Positions 31,794 to 40,300 of a DNA stretch of 53,935 nucleotides are shown here, one piece after another. This DNA is from an uncultured Bacteroidales bacterium (GTDB lineage Bacteria > Bacteroidota > Bacteroidia > Bacteroidales > Paludibacteraceae). The position numbers were made by a program, and so were the translations under genes. Every line of letters starts with the position of its first letter. Position 1 is the first letter of the stretch. The notes below the pieces were generated by a model. It was not told the DNA's origin. It ran no database searches and was given only the letters and a program-made list of their open reading frames with translations. Where the stretch lies: positions 1-53,935 of the forward strand of contig CAMJDT010000009.1 in assembly GCA_946404495.1 (NCBI GenBank). The letters run 5' to 3'.

Positions 31794-33353
31794 ATGAAAC
31801 GCCTTATCCTCTCCCTCCTGATTCTCTCATCGGTCGCTGTCTTGGCCGACCAACCCGGATTCGTGCGCACCATCAAGCGCCCCAACCGCGAACCCCAACG
31901 TCTCGTCGACGTCACTTTGCGCGTGCAGGGCGATAACAACGCCGTCAAGACAGACGCCAACGGTGAGTTCCAACTCCTCCTCCCCGGTATCAACCCGGGC
32001 GAACCCTATGCTCTGCAGATGATTCTCAAGGCAGGCTACGAACTCTGCGAAACCGAACTCAAGGGACGCCGGCTGCCGTATTCCGAACAGGTGCCGCTCG
32101 AGATCCTGATGGTCAGCCGCGCCGACCTCCAGGCCGACAAGGCCGCTATTGAGGCCAAAGCGCGTAAGAACCTCGAGGAGAACTACAACCAACGCCTCGC
32201 CGAACTGGAGGAACAACTCGCCGAAGCCAAGATGACCGAAGATGAATATATGGCCCGCGTGGAGCAACTCGAGCAGTCTATGACCAGCTTCGACCAACTC
32301 CTCTCCCAAATGGCGCGCCGCTATGCCGTCACCGACTATTCTTCGCTCGACGAAGCTACCATCCAAATCAACGAAGCCATCGAATCCGGTAACCTCGACG
32401 AAGCCGAACGCCTCATTAAGGCCAAAGGTGATGTTGACAAACGCGAGGCCGAACTCAATGCCCTCGCCGAGAAAAATGCCCAAGAGGAGGAGGAACTCAA
32501 GCATCGGATGGAGCAACTCGCCCAGAAGAAAGCCGAGGAACAGAACAAACGTCGCGCCCTCGCCGACGACTACTACTCCCTCTTCACCATCGCTGTCGAG
32601 CGTTTCCACAACGACACCGCCGACCTCTATATCTGCCGCCGTGCCGAACTCGATACCCTCAACTCCGAGTACCAACTCCAGGCCGGACAGTTCGTTATGA
32701 TCTTCCGCGCCGACTACGACCGCGCCCTCCGTTATTTCCAGCGCGCCTACCGCGTAGCCAAAGCCCAGAACGGACCCGAATACGGCGACGTAGCTACCGC
32801 CCTGAGTGAGATAGGTGAGGTCTACAAATACAAAGGCGACTATGCATCTGCCCTCCGTTACTGCCAGGAGGCCATGACCCTCCGCGAGAAAATCGCCGGC
32901 AAGGAGAGCCAACCTATGGCTGAGAGCTACACCAACCTCGCGGCGCTCTATTTCCACGAGCAACGCTACGACGAGGCCATCCCCCTCATGCAACAGGCAC
33001 TCTCTCTCTACGAGGCACTCTGCGAAGAGGGCGACCCCAAGATTGCCAATGCCTGCAATAACCTCGCCTCCAACCTCCTGATGCTCAAGCGCTACAAGGA
33101 TGCCGCACCCTATATCCAGCGCAGCTACAAACTCTTCCGTTCCTGCTACGGCGAGAACGACTACCACGTAGGTATCGCCCTCTCCAACCTCGGCTCATTG
33201 GCCTTCGTGGGCAATAACCTCGAGAAATCCGAAGAGTTCTTCCGCCGCTCTGTCGATATCCTCACCCGCGTCCTCGGCAAACAGCATCCTCGCACCCGCC
33301 TCTCGCAGGAGAACCTCGACTACGTCATCCGCTACCGCCAAGAACATCAATAA
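31794..33353 (+). CDS. Secreted coiled-coil and TPR protein, partner of the TIR protein
   Basis: A 519-residue protein with a signal peptide (MKRLILSLLILSSVAVLA), a carboxypeptidase-regulatory-like beta domain (about 30-90: RLVDVTLRVQGDNNAVKTDA), a long coiled coil (about 110-260) and about five tetratricopeptide repeats of kinesin-light-chain type (about 290-510, for example YTNLAALYFHEQRYDEAIPL and ACNNLASNLLMLKRYKDAAP). No enzymatic motif. It likely sits in the periplasm and contacts the outer part of the TIR protein, which carries a similar beta domain; this partnership is inferred from adjacency. Its stop codon is followed immediately by the folC ATG. Confidence 0.82.
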   Translation: MKRLILSLLILSSVAVLADQPGFVRTIKRPNREPQRLVDVTLRVQGDNNAVKTDANGEFQLLLPGINPGEPYALQMILKAGYELCETELKGRRLPYSEQVPLEILMVSRADLQADKAAIEAKARKNLEENYNQRLAELEEQLAEAKMTEDEYMARVEQLEQSMTSFDQLLSQMARRYAVTDYSSLDEATIQINEAIESGNLDEAERLIKAKGDVDKREAELNALAEKNAQEEEELKHRMEQLAQKKAEEQNKRRALADDYYSLFTIAVERFHNDTADLYICRRAELDTLNSEYQLQAGQFVMIFRADYDRALRYFQRAYRVAKAQNGPEYGDVATALSEIGEVYKYKGDYASALRYCQEAMTLREKIAGKESQPMAESYTNLAALYFHEQRYDEAIPLMQQALSLYEALCEEGDPKIANACNNLASNLLMLKRYKDAAPYIQRSYKLFRSCYGENDYHVGIALSNLGSLAFVGNNLEKSEEFFRRSVDILTRVLGKQHPRTRLSQENLDYVIRYRQEHQ

Positions 33354-34649
33354 ATGACTTATTCAGAATCGTTAGAATATCTCTATTCCTCGCAGCCGGC
33401 CTTCCACCTCGTGGGGGCCGCTGCCTATAAACCCGGTCTCGACAACACCCTCGCCCTGATGGACCACCTCGGCCATCCCTATCGTCGTTTCCCCGCGGTT
33501 CATATCGCCGGCACCAATGGCAAAGGCTCCACCTCCCACCTTATCGCCGCCTCCCTCCAGTCCGCAGGTCTCCGTACCGGTCTCTATACCTCGCCCCACC
33601 TCGTTGACTTCCGCGAACGCATCCGTGTCAACGGTGAGATGATTCCCGAGGATAGAGTAGTGCGCTTCGTGGAAGAAAACCGTGCCTTCCTCGACGCCCT
33701 CAAGCCCTCCTTCTTCGAGACCACGATGGCCCTCGCCTTTCAGTACTTTGCCGAGCAACAAGTCGATATCGCCGTCATCGAAGTAGGCCTTGGCGGACGT
33801 CTCGACTCCACCAATATCATCACTCCCCTCCTCTCCGTCATCACCAACATCGGCCTCGACCACACCGAGTTCCTCGGCGACACCCTCCCGAAGATTGCCT
33901 TCGAGAAAGCCGGTATCATCAAACCCGGCGTTCCCTGTGTCATCGGCGAAACCGACCCCGAGACAATGCCCGTCTTCCTCGATCGCGCCCGCGAATGCGG
34001 TATCCTCGGACACGGACTCGAGACCACCGACTGCCGCCTTTTCTTTGCCGACCAATGCGGCTTCCTCCGTAAATGCCGACTCCGTGATATCCCCGAGTGC
34101 CAACTCCACGGTCTCTACCAGGAGAAAAACATGCAGACCGCCTACGTGGCGCTCAGGCAACTGCAGTCACAAGGACTCCCCCTCACCCGCGATGCCATCC
34201 GCGAAGGCTTCGCCCGCGTCTGCACCCTCACCGGCCTCCGCGGACGCTGGGAAATCCTCTCCTCCCGCCCCCTCACTATCTGCGACACCGGCCACAACTC
34301 CCACGGACTCCGCTACGTCGCCGAACAACTCAAGAGACTGCAAGAGGAAAAATGTCAATTGTCCATTGTCAATTGTCAACTGCGCATTGTTTTCGGGATG
34401 GTCGATGACAAAGACGTCGACGTAGTCATGTCTTTCCTCCCTAAGAACGCTATTTACTATTTCACGCAGGCTAAGACCCACCGCGCCATTCCCGCTACGC
34501 GCATGTGCGAACTATGGGGGCGTCCGGCGCGAGCCTTTGCTTCCGTCGAGAGCGCAGTCCGTCAGGCCCAAAAAGAAGCCACCGACGAAGATATCATCTT
34601 CATCGGCGGCAGCAATTACGTCGTGGGCGAAGCCCTTACGATGTTTTAG
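33354..34649 (+). CDS. folC: Bifunctional folylpolyglutamate/dihydrofolate synthase
   Basis: Mur-ligase-type enzyme adding Glu to dihydropteroate and to folates. 431 residues with HIAGTNGKGSTSHLIAASLQ (ATP loop), GLYTSPHLVDFRERI, VIEVGLGGRLDSTN, ITNIGLDHTEFLGDT, AFEKAGIIKPGVP, CDTGHNSHG and IFIGGSNYVVGE. ATG directly abuts the stop of the TPR gene. Before VFGMVDDKD the frame contains five 7-bp repeats (34355-34389) coding for QLSIVNCQL-like residues, apparently an in-frame expansion of the same heptamer found between genes. The stop overlaps that of the convergent barrel gene. Confidence 0.95.
   Translation: MTYSESLEYLYSSQPAFHLVGAAAYKPGLDNTLALMDHLGHPYRRFPAVHIAGTNGKGSTSHLIAASLQSAGLRTGLYTSPHLVDFRERIRVNGEMIPEDRVVRFVEENRAFLDALKPSFFETTMALAFQYFAEQQVDIAVIEVGLGGRLDSTNIITPLLSVITNIGLDHTEFLGDTLPKIAFEKAGIIKPGVPCVIGETDPETMPVFLDRARECGILGHGLETTDCRLFFADQCGFLRKCRLRDIPECQLHGLYQEKNMQTAYVALRQLQSQGLPLTRDAIREGFARVCTLTGLRGRWEILSSRPLTICDTGHNSHGLRYVAEQLKRLQEEKCQLSIVNCQLRIVFGMVDDKDVDVVMSFLPKNAIYYFTQAKTHRAIPATRMCELWGRPARAFASVESAVRQAQKEATDEDIIFIGGSNYVVGEALTMF
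34355..34389. repeat. 7-bp tandem repeat inside folC
   Basis: TCAATTG, TCCATTG, TCAATTG, TCAACTG, CGCATTG: five heptamers in the coding region, related (shifted register) to the TRTCAAY tracts at 5171, 26751, 27218 and 27759. Confidence 0.88.
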
Positions 34650-35122
34650 AATTTGTAGCGGATACCAAGTCCGAGACCACCGCAATATACGTCATAGCCG
34701 AATGCGGCTGCACCGGGAGTAAATGCTACACCCAGGGTGGGACGGAAATCCAACGACAGTTGCAGGGGGAACCAGAAGTCGTATTCAATACCGAAACGAC
34801 CGGCTGCACCTATGAAAGCGGCATTGGTAACTTGCCATGACCATTGTACAGCACCACCGACACCCATATACCAGTGCCATTCACCTTTTTCATTCCAAGG
34901 TACAGTTGCACCGAACGGATCGATCCAGTCGTACGTGCAGGCTGCTTCCAGACGGTTGAAAGAGGGAACACCGACTTCCAAGCTGATCATGTTCTGACCC
35001 AGTTGATGTTCATAACTGAACTCAGCGCCGTAACCGAGACGGCCACCGATTGCGCGAGGCTGTGCATAGGCGAACGTTGCGCCTGCAATAGCCAAAACAG
35101 CAATAAGTAAAAATTTCTTCAT
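34646..35122 (-). CDS. Small outer membrane beta-barrel protein
   Basis: A 158-residue secreted protein with signal peptide MKKFLLIAVLAIAGATFAYA-Q and alternating strands rich in aromatic residues and Gly (AIGGRLGYGAEFSYEHQLG, WHWYMGVGGAVQWSW, FIGAAGRFGIEYDFW), ending in GLGIRYKF with the terminal Phe typical of BAM substrates. Probably an eight-stranded barrel; function unknown. Own promoter 35173-35204; the stop codons of this gene and folC overlap on opposite strands. Confidence 0.82.
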   Translation of the reverse strand: MKKFLLIAVLAIAGATFAYAQPRAIGGRLGYGAEFSYEHQLGQNMISLEVGVPSFNRLEAACTYDWIDPFGATVPWNEKGEWHWYMGVGGAVQWSWQVTNAAFIGAAGRFGIEYDFWFPLQLSLDFRPTLGVAFTPGAAAFGYDVYCGGLGLGIRYKF

Positions 35123-35172
35123 ACTTCTTTGTCTTTTTATCGTTTATTAGTTGTCTTATTCAAAAACGGCTG

Positions 35173-35204
35173 CAAAATTAGCCTTTTTTTTCGATATAAC
35201 CAAA
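35173..35204 (-). promoter_or_regulatory. Promoter of the small barrel gene
   Basis: Minus-strand TTTG, 20 nt, TAATTTTG followed by CAGCC. Confidence 0.83.
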
Positions 35205-35239
35205 TAAAATAGTAGAAAAAGTACAATTTTTAAATACGA

Positions 35240-36334
35240 TTATTCTTTTTTGCCTATTTCATTTGGCAATTTTTGGGCAAAACGCAATTCCCGCTCCGGC
35301 ATTTCATTGGGATACAATAGTTGTCTCAAGTCCATCAGTATCTCTTCCGGATGTACGACTCCGCTTTCCCAGAAGTCATTTCCGCCCGTTTCCGTGCTGC
35401 GGCGGTAAAAATTATACACCTCACCCTCCTGAAACGCCTTCAGCCAACTGTGCCGTTCGTCGATCATCAGCAGCTCCTTCCGACTCTTCGCCGTACATCC
35501 TACCCACACATCCGCCTCACTAAAATCCTGCAATGCCTGTTCCAGCGTCAGCGGAATACTCTGCCCCCTCCGGTCGCTGTCGTAGCGGTAATTGGCGCCC
35601 GCATCGCGGAAGAGTTGACCCATATACGTGTCGCCGGCCGGTACATACCACGTCCCTCTGAAGTCCTGACCCGAGAAGATCCATCGCTTCTCTCCCTCAA
35701 TAGGCTGCGCGGCCAAGGCCTCGTACTTACTGCATACTGCCTCAAACAGGCTATCCGCCTCTGCCTCTTTGCCCGTCAATAGTCCCACCAGCCGTATCCA
35801 CTCCGCTCTGCCCAACGGGTGATCTTCCATCCATTCATTGATGAAGACGTACTCGATTCCCAGCCGGCTCAACTGCCTTGCCATCGGGTTATCCTCTGCG
35901 TACGACACCATCAGCATCACATCCGGCTTTACGTCCACGATCTGTTCGTACTTAGGCGACATATCCGCCCCCAGATCGGGCACCTCATCGCTCAGCGGTG
36001 TGTACACCAGCTCCCTCGTACTCGCGCCTACGATGCAGTCCTTCATACCTACGGCATCCAGCATCCCTACCTGCGTGCAACTGGTCGTCGCCAATCTAAG
36101 CTCCGCCCCGCGTTTCCTCTCCGGCCGAAACACCACATGCTGCATCACCGTCTCTCTGTTCCACGGCGAATAGATATCCGCTACCTTGCAGTCCGCCGAG
36201 TCCTTTACCACAAATCCCCGCGCGTACCGATTGCCTTCCGGCAGCGGCATCTCCTTACGCGTGTGCGTACACGCGCATAGCGCGCACACCATTATTATAA
36301 GGACTATCCCTTTTGTGCAACTTTGATGGTCCAT
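35240..36334 (-). CDS. ABC transporter substrate-binding lipoprotein (metal-chelate/cobalamin type)
   Basis: A 364-residue periplasmic binding protein of the Fe-siderophore/haem/B12 (BtuF-like) family. Signal peptide with lipobox CALCAC, then two lobes: LRLATTSCTQVGMLDAVGMKDCIVGAS, YEQIVDVKPDVMLMVSYAED, YVFINEWMEDHPLGRAEWIR (typical of these proteins in Bacteroidetes) and the second lobe with WYVPAGDTYMGQLFRDAGANY. No permease or ATPase genes are nearby, so the partner transporter must be elsewhere. It begins within the last 31 bp of dnaE and is probably co-transcribed. Confidence 0.88.
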   Translation of the reverse strand: MDHQSCTKGIVLIIMVCALCACTHTRKEMPLPEGNRYARGFVVKDSADCKVADIYSPWNRETVMQHVVFRPERKRGAELRLATTSCTQVGMLDAVGMKDCIVGASTRELVYTPLSDEVPDLGADMSPKYEQIVDVKPDVMLMVSYAEDNPMARQLSRLGIEYVFINEWMEDHPLGRAEWIRLVGLLTGKEAEADSLFEAVCSKYEALAAQPIEGEKRWIFSGQDFRGTWYVPAGDTYMGQLFRDAGANYRYDSDRRGQSIPLTLEQALQDFSEADVWVGCTAKSRKELLMIDERHSWLKAFQEGEVYNFYRRSTETGGNDFWESGVVHPEEILMDLRQLLYPNEMPERELRFAQKLPNEIGKKE

Positions 36335-39300
36335 ACTCCGTCTGCCTCTTTCGTTTTCAGTTCGTGATACAACTTATGATTCATTTCGATTCCGCTGCCC
36401 TGCACGCGTAGCGTCACGCTGTGCCGTTTGGCTTCGTCGTATACCGTTACGCGTAGCAACTTCTGCCCCTTATGCGCTTGGCACAGCTCCGCGATCTCAT
36501 CGGTCAGCGTACTGTCGATATGTTCGATCGGGATCTCCAGCGTAACGGACTCCAGCCGTTTCTCTTGCACCTCCTTGAGCATATCTACCTGGCTGACCTG
36601 GAACTCGTACTCCGCCTCTTCCATCTTCTTCTCCTTAAACCACTTCTGCCCGGCGCCGTGCTGCTGGATCTGACCCGTTATGCATACATAGGCGTTTGGA
36701 ATCAGCATAGGAGCATGCTTCTTGTAGCTCTCGCCGAAGAGAACCATCTTATAGCTTCCGCTGTAGTCCTCTATTACGTAGCTGCCGAAGGGATTGCCCT
36801 TCTGTGAGGTGCGTTTCTCGGCCGAGGTGACGATGCCGCCGAAGTGCAACGGACGATTCTTCAGCCTGTTCAGGAAATCAATCGCGCTCTCCTTCTCCTC
36901 CTCGCCCTCTTCCGGCGTAGCCGCACTCTCAGCGTTGCGTCCGTCGGGCTTGCGGATGCTGTCGAATCGCGTCATCTCCACCGCGGTGATGTTGCACAGC
37001 TCGTTGATCTCAAACTCGTATTCATCCAGCGGGTGTGCGCTCAGAAAGATACCGATCAGGTTCTTCTCGATATTCAGTCTTTCTATCGTCGACAGCGGCT
37101 GCGCCTTGGGCAACTCGGGCTTCGAGATAGCCATCGACATTCCCAGATCGCCGAAGAGCGAGTTCTGCTGCTGTAGCTTGTCGGCCTGATAGGTATTACC
37201 GTACCGCATCAGTACGTCCAGCATCTGTTCACCCTTGTCGTTGTAGCCGATGAGTTGCTCCCGGTATAGCCCGTCGAAGCAGTCAAACGCACCGCTCATC
37301 GCCAGACTCTCCACCGTCTTCCTATTGCAGGCCTGCAGGTTTACTCTCTCCAGGAAATCGTATATATCTTTATACTTACCGTTCTTCTCCCGTTCCTCCA
37401 ATATATGCTCCACAGCGCTTTCGCCTACGCCCTTTATACCTCCCAGTCCGAAGCGGATATCGCCGTGTTTATTCACCGTGAAGTTCAACTCCGACTCATT
37501 CACATCCGGCTCCAGCACGCTAATCTTCATCGCCCGGCATTCGTCCATGAACTTGGTCACCTCCTTGATATCGTCCTTCACTACCGTCAGGTTGGCGGCC
37601 ATGAATTCCGCCGGATAGTGCGCCTTCAGGTACGCCGTCTGGTACGCTACCCAGGCATAGCAAGCCGCGTGACTCTTATTGAATGCGTACGATGCAAAGG
37701 CCTCCCAGTCTTTCCAGATCTTCTCCAGTATCTTCTCGTCGTGACCGTTCTGCTTGCCGCCTTCCATGAACTTGCTCTTCAGCTCCTGCAGCACGTTCAT
37801 CAGTTTCTTACCCATCGCTTTTCTGAGCTGGTCACTCTGTCCCCTCGTGAATCCTGCCAGTAGTCGGCTCAGTAGCATCACCTGCTCCTGATACACCGTC
37901 ACGCCGTACGTATCCTTCAGGTACTGCTCCATGCACGGTATATCGTACGTGATTGCTTCCTGACCGTGTTTGCGGCGGATGAACGACGGGATATACTCCA
38001 TCGGTCCCGGCCGATACAGGGCGTTCATGGCGATCAAATCACCGATAACGGTCGGCTTCAGCTCCTTCAGGTATTTCTGCATCCCGGGACTTTCAAACTG
38101 GAACACTGCGATCGTCCTTCCTTCCTGGAACAACTTATACGTCTCCGGATCCTCCTTCGAGATATGGTCGATATCTACGTCCTCGCCCCGCGCTTTCTTG
38201 ATGTTCTTCAGGCACTCCTTGATGATCGTCAGCGTCTTCAGTCCGAGGAAGTCCATCTTGATCAGTCCCACGCTTTCCACTACGTGCCCGTCGTATTCCG
38301 TCACCAGCACGCGCTGACCGCTGTCCTTATCCTCCACGCTGCTCAGCGGAGCAAACTTCGTCAGATCATCCGCTCCGATGATCACACCGCAGGCATGTAT
38401 GCCCACCTGCCGTATCGTGCCCTCCAACTCCGAGGCATAACTCAGCATCGAGCGCATATCCCGGTCCGGACCCTCGTATTGCTCCTTCAGCTCCGGCACG
38501 TACTTATAGCAGTTCTTCAGGTTCACCTTCGGACTCTTGCCTTTCTCGTCTTTGATATTATCGGGGAACCCGCGATCAGGGATATACGCCTTCAGCTTAT
38601 TCACCGTCTCCAGCGGCACCCTTTGCACGCGACCTACATCCGCGATCGCCGACTTGGCGGCCATCGCGCCGTACGTAATGATATGCGCTACGTGCGTTCT
38701 TCCGTACTTCTCACTCACCCAGTCCAGCACTCTGCCTCTACCTTCGTCGTCGAAGTCGGTATCGATATCGGGTAGGGAGATACGGTCGGGGTTCAGGAAA
38801 CGCTCAAACAGCAGATCGTACTCCAGCGGATCCAGATCCGTGATCTTCAGACAATACGCTACCACACTTCCCGCAGCACTTCCTCTTCCTGGACCGACAC
38901 TTACGTCTAACTCCTCTCTCGCCGCCCGGATAAAGTCCATTACGATCAGGAAATAACCCGGGAATCCCATCGAATTAATGGTATTCAACTCAAACTCGAT
39001 TCGTTCCTTCAGCACTTCGTCCGTCTCCAGTCGCTCCTTGCCGTAGCGCTGCAGCGCTCCCTCCATCGTCAGGTGTCTCAGGTACGCAGCCTCCAGCTCC
39101 AGTCGGCTGCCGTAGTCCTCTTCCTTTCCGAATGACTCGGGAATAGGGAACTTAGGCATGATCGGCGGCGAGTCGATATCGTATATCTCCACCTTATCGG
39201 CTACCTCTTGCGTGTTCTCCAAGGCCTCCGGCAGGTCGCTGAAGATGGCCTCCATCTCTTCCGGCGTCTTGAGCCATTCCTGCTTGGTATAATGCATTCG

Positions 39301-40125
39301 ATCCGCATCGTCGATGAAGTGGTTGGTGCTGAGACAGATCAGCCTGTCGTGCGCCTCCGCGTGCTCTTCTTCCACGAAGTGCACATCGTTCGTGCAGACG
39401 ATCTTGACATCATACTTCTTCGCTAACTCAATGAGGGTAGGGATGATCTCCCGCTGCTTCTGATACACCAACTGATCGCCGCCCGGCTTCTGCGTCTCGT
39501 GGCGCTGCAGCTCGATATAGTAGTCTTCGCCGAACAGGTTCTTAAACCATCTAACCGTCTCCTCCGCTTCGTCCATCTTACCGCTCATGATCTTCTGCGG
39601 TAACTCGCCTCCCAGACAAGCCGAACAGCAGATCAGCCCCTCGTGGTATTGCTCCAACAGCTCCTTGTCGATACGCGGCGTCCGGTAGAACGATTCGTCC
39701 ATAAAACTCTCCGACACCAACTTGCACAGCGTCCTGTAACCCGTCAGGTTCTTGGCCAGCAGTATCAGGTGCCAACCCGACATATCGGTCACAAACGTGC
39801 GACCCTCACCGCTTACCGACTTATGGTCCTTGTCCCGCATCAGCCTTCCGCGACGCGCACAGTACGCCTCCACACCTACTATCGGCTTAAACGGCACAAA
39901 ACCCGTAGCGTCGCCCTCATGCGCCGCTGCATAACTCTCCTTGTTCTTCTTATTCAGTTTCTTGCAGTAATCCAGCAACTCCTTGATGCCGTACATATTG
40001 CCGTGATCGGTCAGGGCGATAGCGTTCATGCCCGTCTTCAGACATTTATCGACCAGATCGGGGACCTTCGACATACCGTCCAATATGCTGTAATGCGAGT
40101 GTACGTGTAGGTGTGTAAAGCTCAT
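36304..40125 (-). CDS. dnaE: DNA polymerase III subunit alpha
   Basis: Replicative polymerase, 1273 residues. N-terminal PHP domain (HLHVHSHYSILDGMSKV, ALTDHGNMYG), then the C-family polymerase core with VSVGPGRGSAAGSVVAYCL, FERFLNPDRISLPDIDTDFD (catalytic Asp residues), AVFQFESPGMQKYL, NALYRPGPMEYI and FNKSHAACYAWVAYQTAYLK; tandem HhH and OB-fold regions follow near the C-terminus (PLHFGGIVTSAEKR). Start chosen at MSFTHLHVHS; the frame is open 19 codons upstream through the promoter. Confidence 0.97.
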   Translation of the reverse strand: MSFTHLHVHSHYSILDGMSKVPDLVDKCLKTGMNAIALTDHGNMYGIKELLDYCKKLNKKNKESYAAAHEGDATGFVPFKPIVGVEAYCARRGRLMRDKDHKSVSGEGRTFVTDMSGWHLILLAKNLTGYRTLCKLVSESFMDESFYRTPRIDKELLEQYHEGLICCSACLGGELPQKIMSGKMDEAEETVRWFKNLFGEDYYIELQRHETQKPGGDQLVYQKQREIIPTLIELAKKYDVKIVCTNDVHFVEEEHAEAHDRLICLSTNHFIDDADRMHYTKQEWLKTPEEMEAIFSDLPEALENTQEVADKVEIYDIDSPPIMPKFPIPESFGKEEDYGSRLELEAAYLRHLTMEGALQRYGKERLETDEVLKERIEFELNTINSMGFPGYFLIVMDFIRAAREELDVSVGPGRGSAAGSVVAYCLKITDLDPLEYDLLFERFLNPDRISLPDIDTDFDDEGRGRVLDWVSEKYGRTHVAHIITYGAMAAKSAIADVGRVQRVPLETVNKLKAYIPDRGFPDNIKDEKGKSPKVNLKNCYKYVPELKEQYEGPDRDMRSMLSYASELEGTIRQVGIHACGVIIGADDLTKFAPLSSVEDKDSGQRVLVTEYDGHVVESVGLIKMDFLGLKTLTIIKECLKNIKKARGEDVDIDHISKEDPETYKLFQEGRTIAVFQFESPGMQKYLKELKPTVIGDLIAMNALYRPGPMEYIPSFIRRKHGQEAITYDIPCMEQYLKDTYGVTVYQEQVMLLSRLLAGFTRGQSDQLRKAMGKKLMNVLQELKSKFMEGGKQNGHDEKILEKIWKDWEAFASYAFNKSHAACYAWVAYQTAYLKAHYPAEFMAANLTVVKDDIKEVTKFMDECRAMKISVLEPDVNESELNFTVNKHGDIRFGLGGIKGVGESAVEHILEEREKNGKYKDIYDFLERVNLQACNRKTVESLAMSGAFDCFDGLYREQLIGYNDKGEQMLDVLMRYGNTYQADKLQQQNSLFGDLGMSMAISKPELPKAQPLSTIERLNIEKNLIGIFLSAHPLDEYEFEINELCNITAVEMTRFDSIRKPDGRNAESAATPEEGEEEKESAIDFLNRLKNRPLHFGGIVTSAEKRTSQKGNPFGSYVIEDYSGSYKMVLFGESYKKHAPMLIPNAYVCITGQIQQHGAGQKWFKEKKMEEAEYEFQVSQVDMLKEVQEKRLESVTLEIPIEHIDSTLTDEIAELCQAHKGQKLLRVTVYDEAKRHSVTLRVQGSGIEMNHKLYHELKTKEADGVWTIKVAQKG

Positions 40126-40151
40126 CTTTTTTATGGTGTCAAAATAGGCTG

Positions 40152-40182
40152 CAAAGATAGCATTTTTTTCGCACATATGCAA
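40152..40182 (-). promoter_or_regulatory. Promoter of dnaE
   Basis: Minus-strand TTG, 20 nt, TATCTTTG followed by CAGCC. Confidence 0.83.
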
Positions 40183-40229
40183 CTAAAAGGACGAAAAATA
40201 TGAAAAAACGTACGCAAAGTCATTTTTTA

Positions 40230-40261
40230 TTTGCGTAAATGAAAAAAAAGTTGTATCTTTG
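40230..40261 (+). promoter_or_regulatory. Promoter of the 1367-aa surface protein gene
   Basis: TTTG, 20 nt, TATCTTTG; leader of about 35 nt to the start codon. Confidence 0.84.
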
Positions 40262-40300
40262 CCCGCTAATTGTATAATGTGACTAAAAATGCCTGAATAT

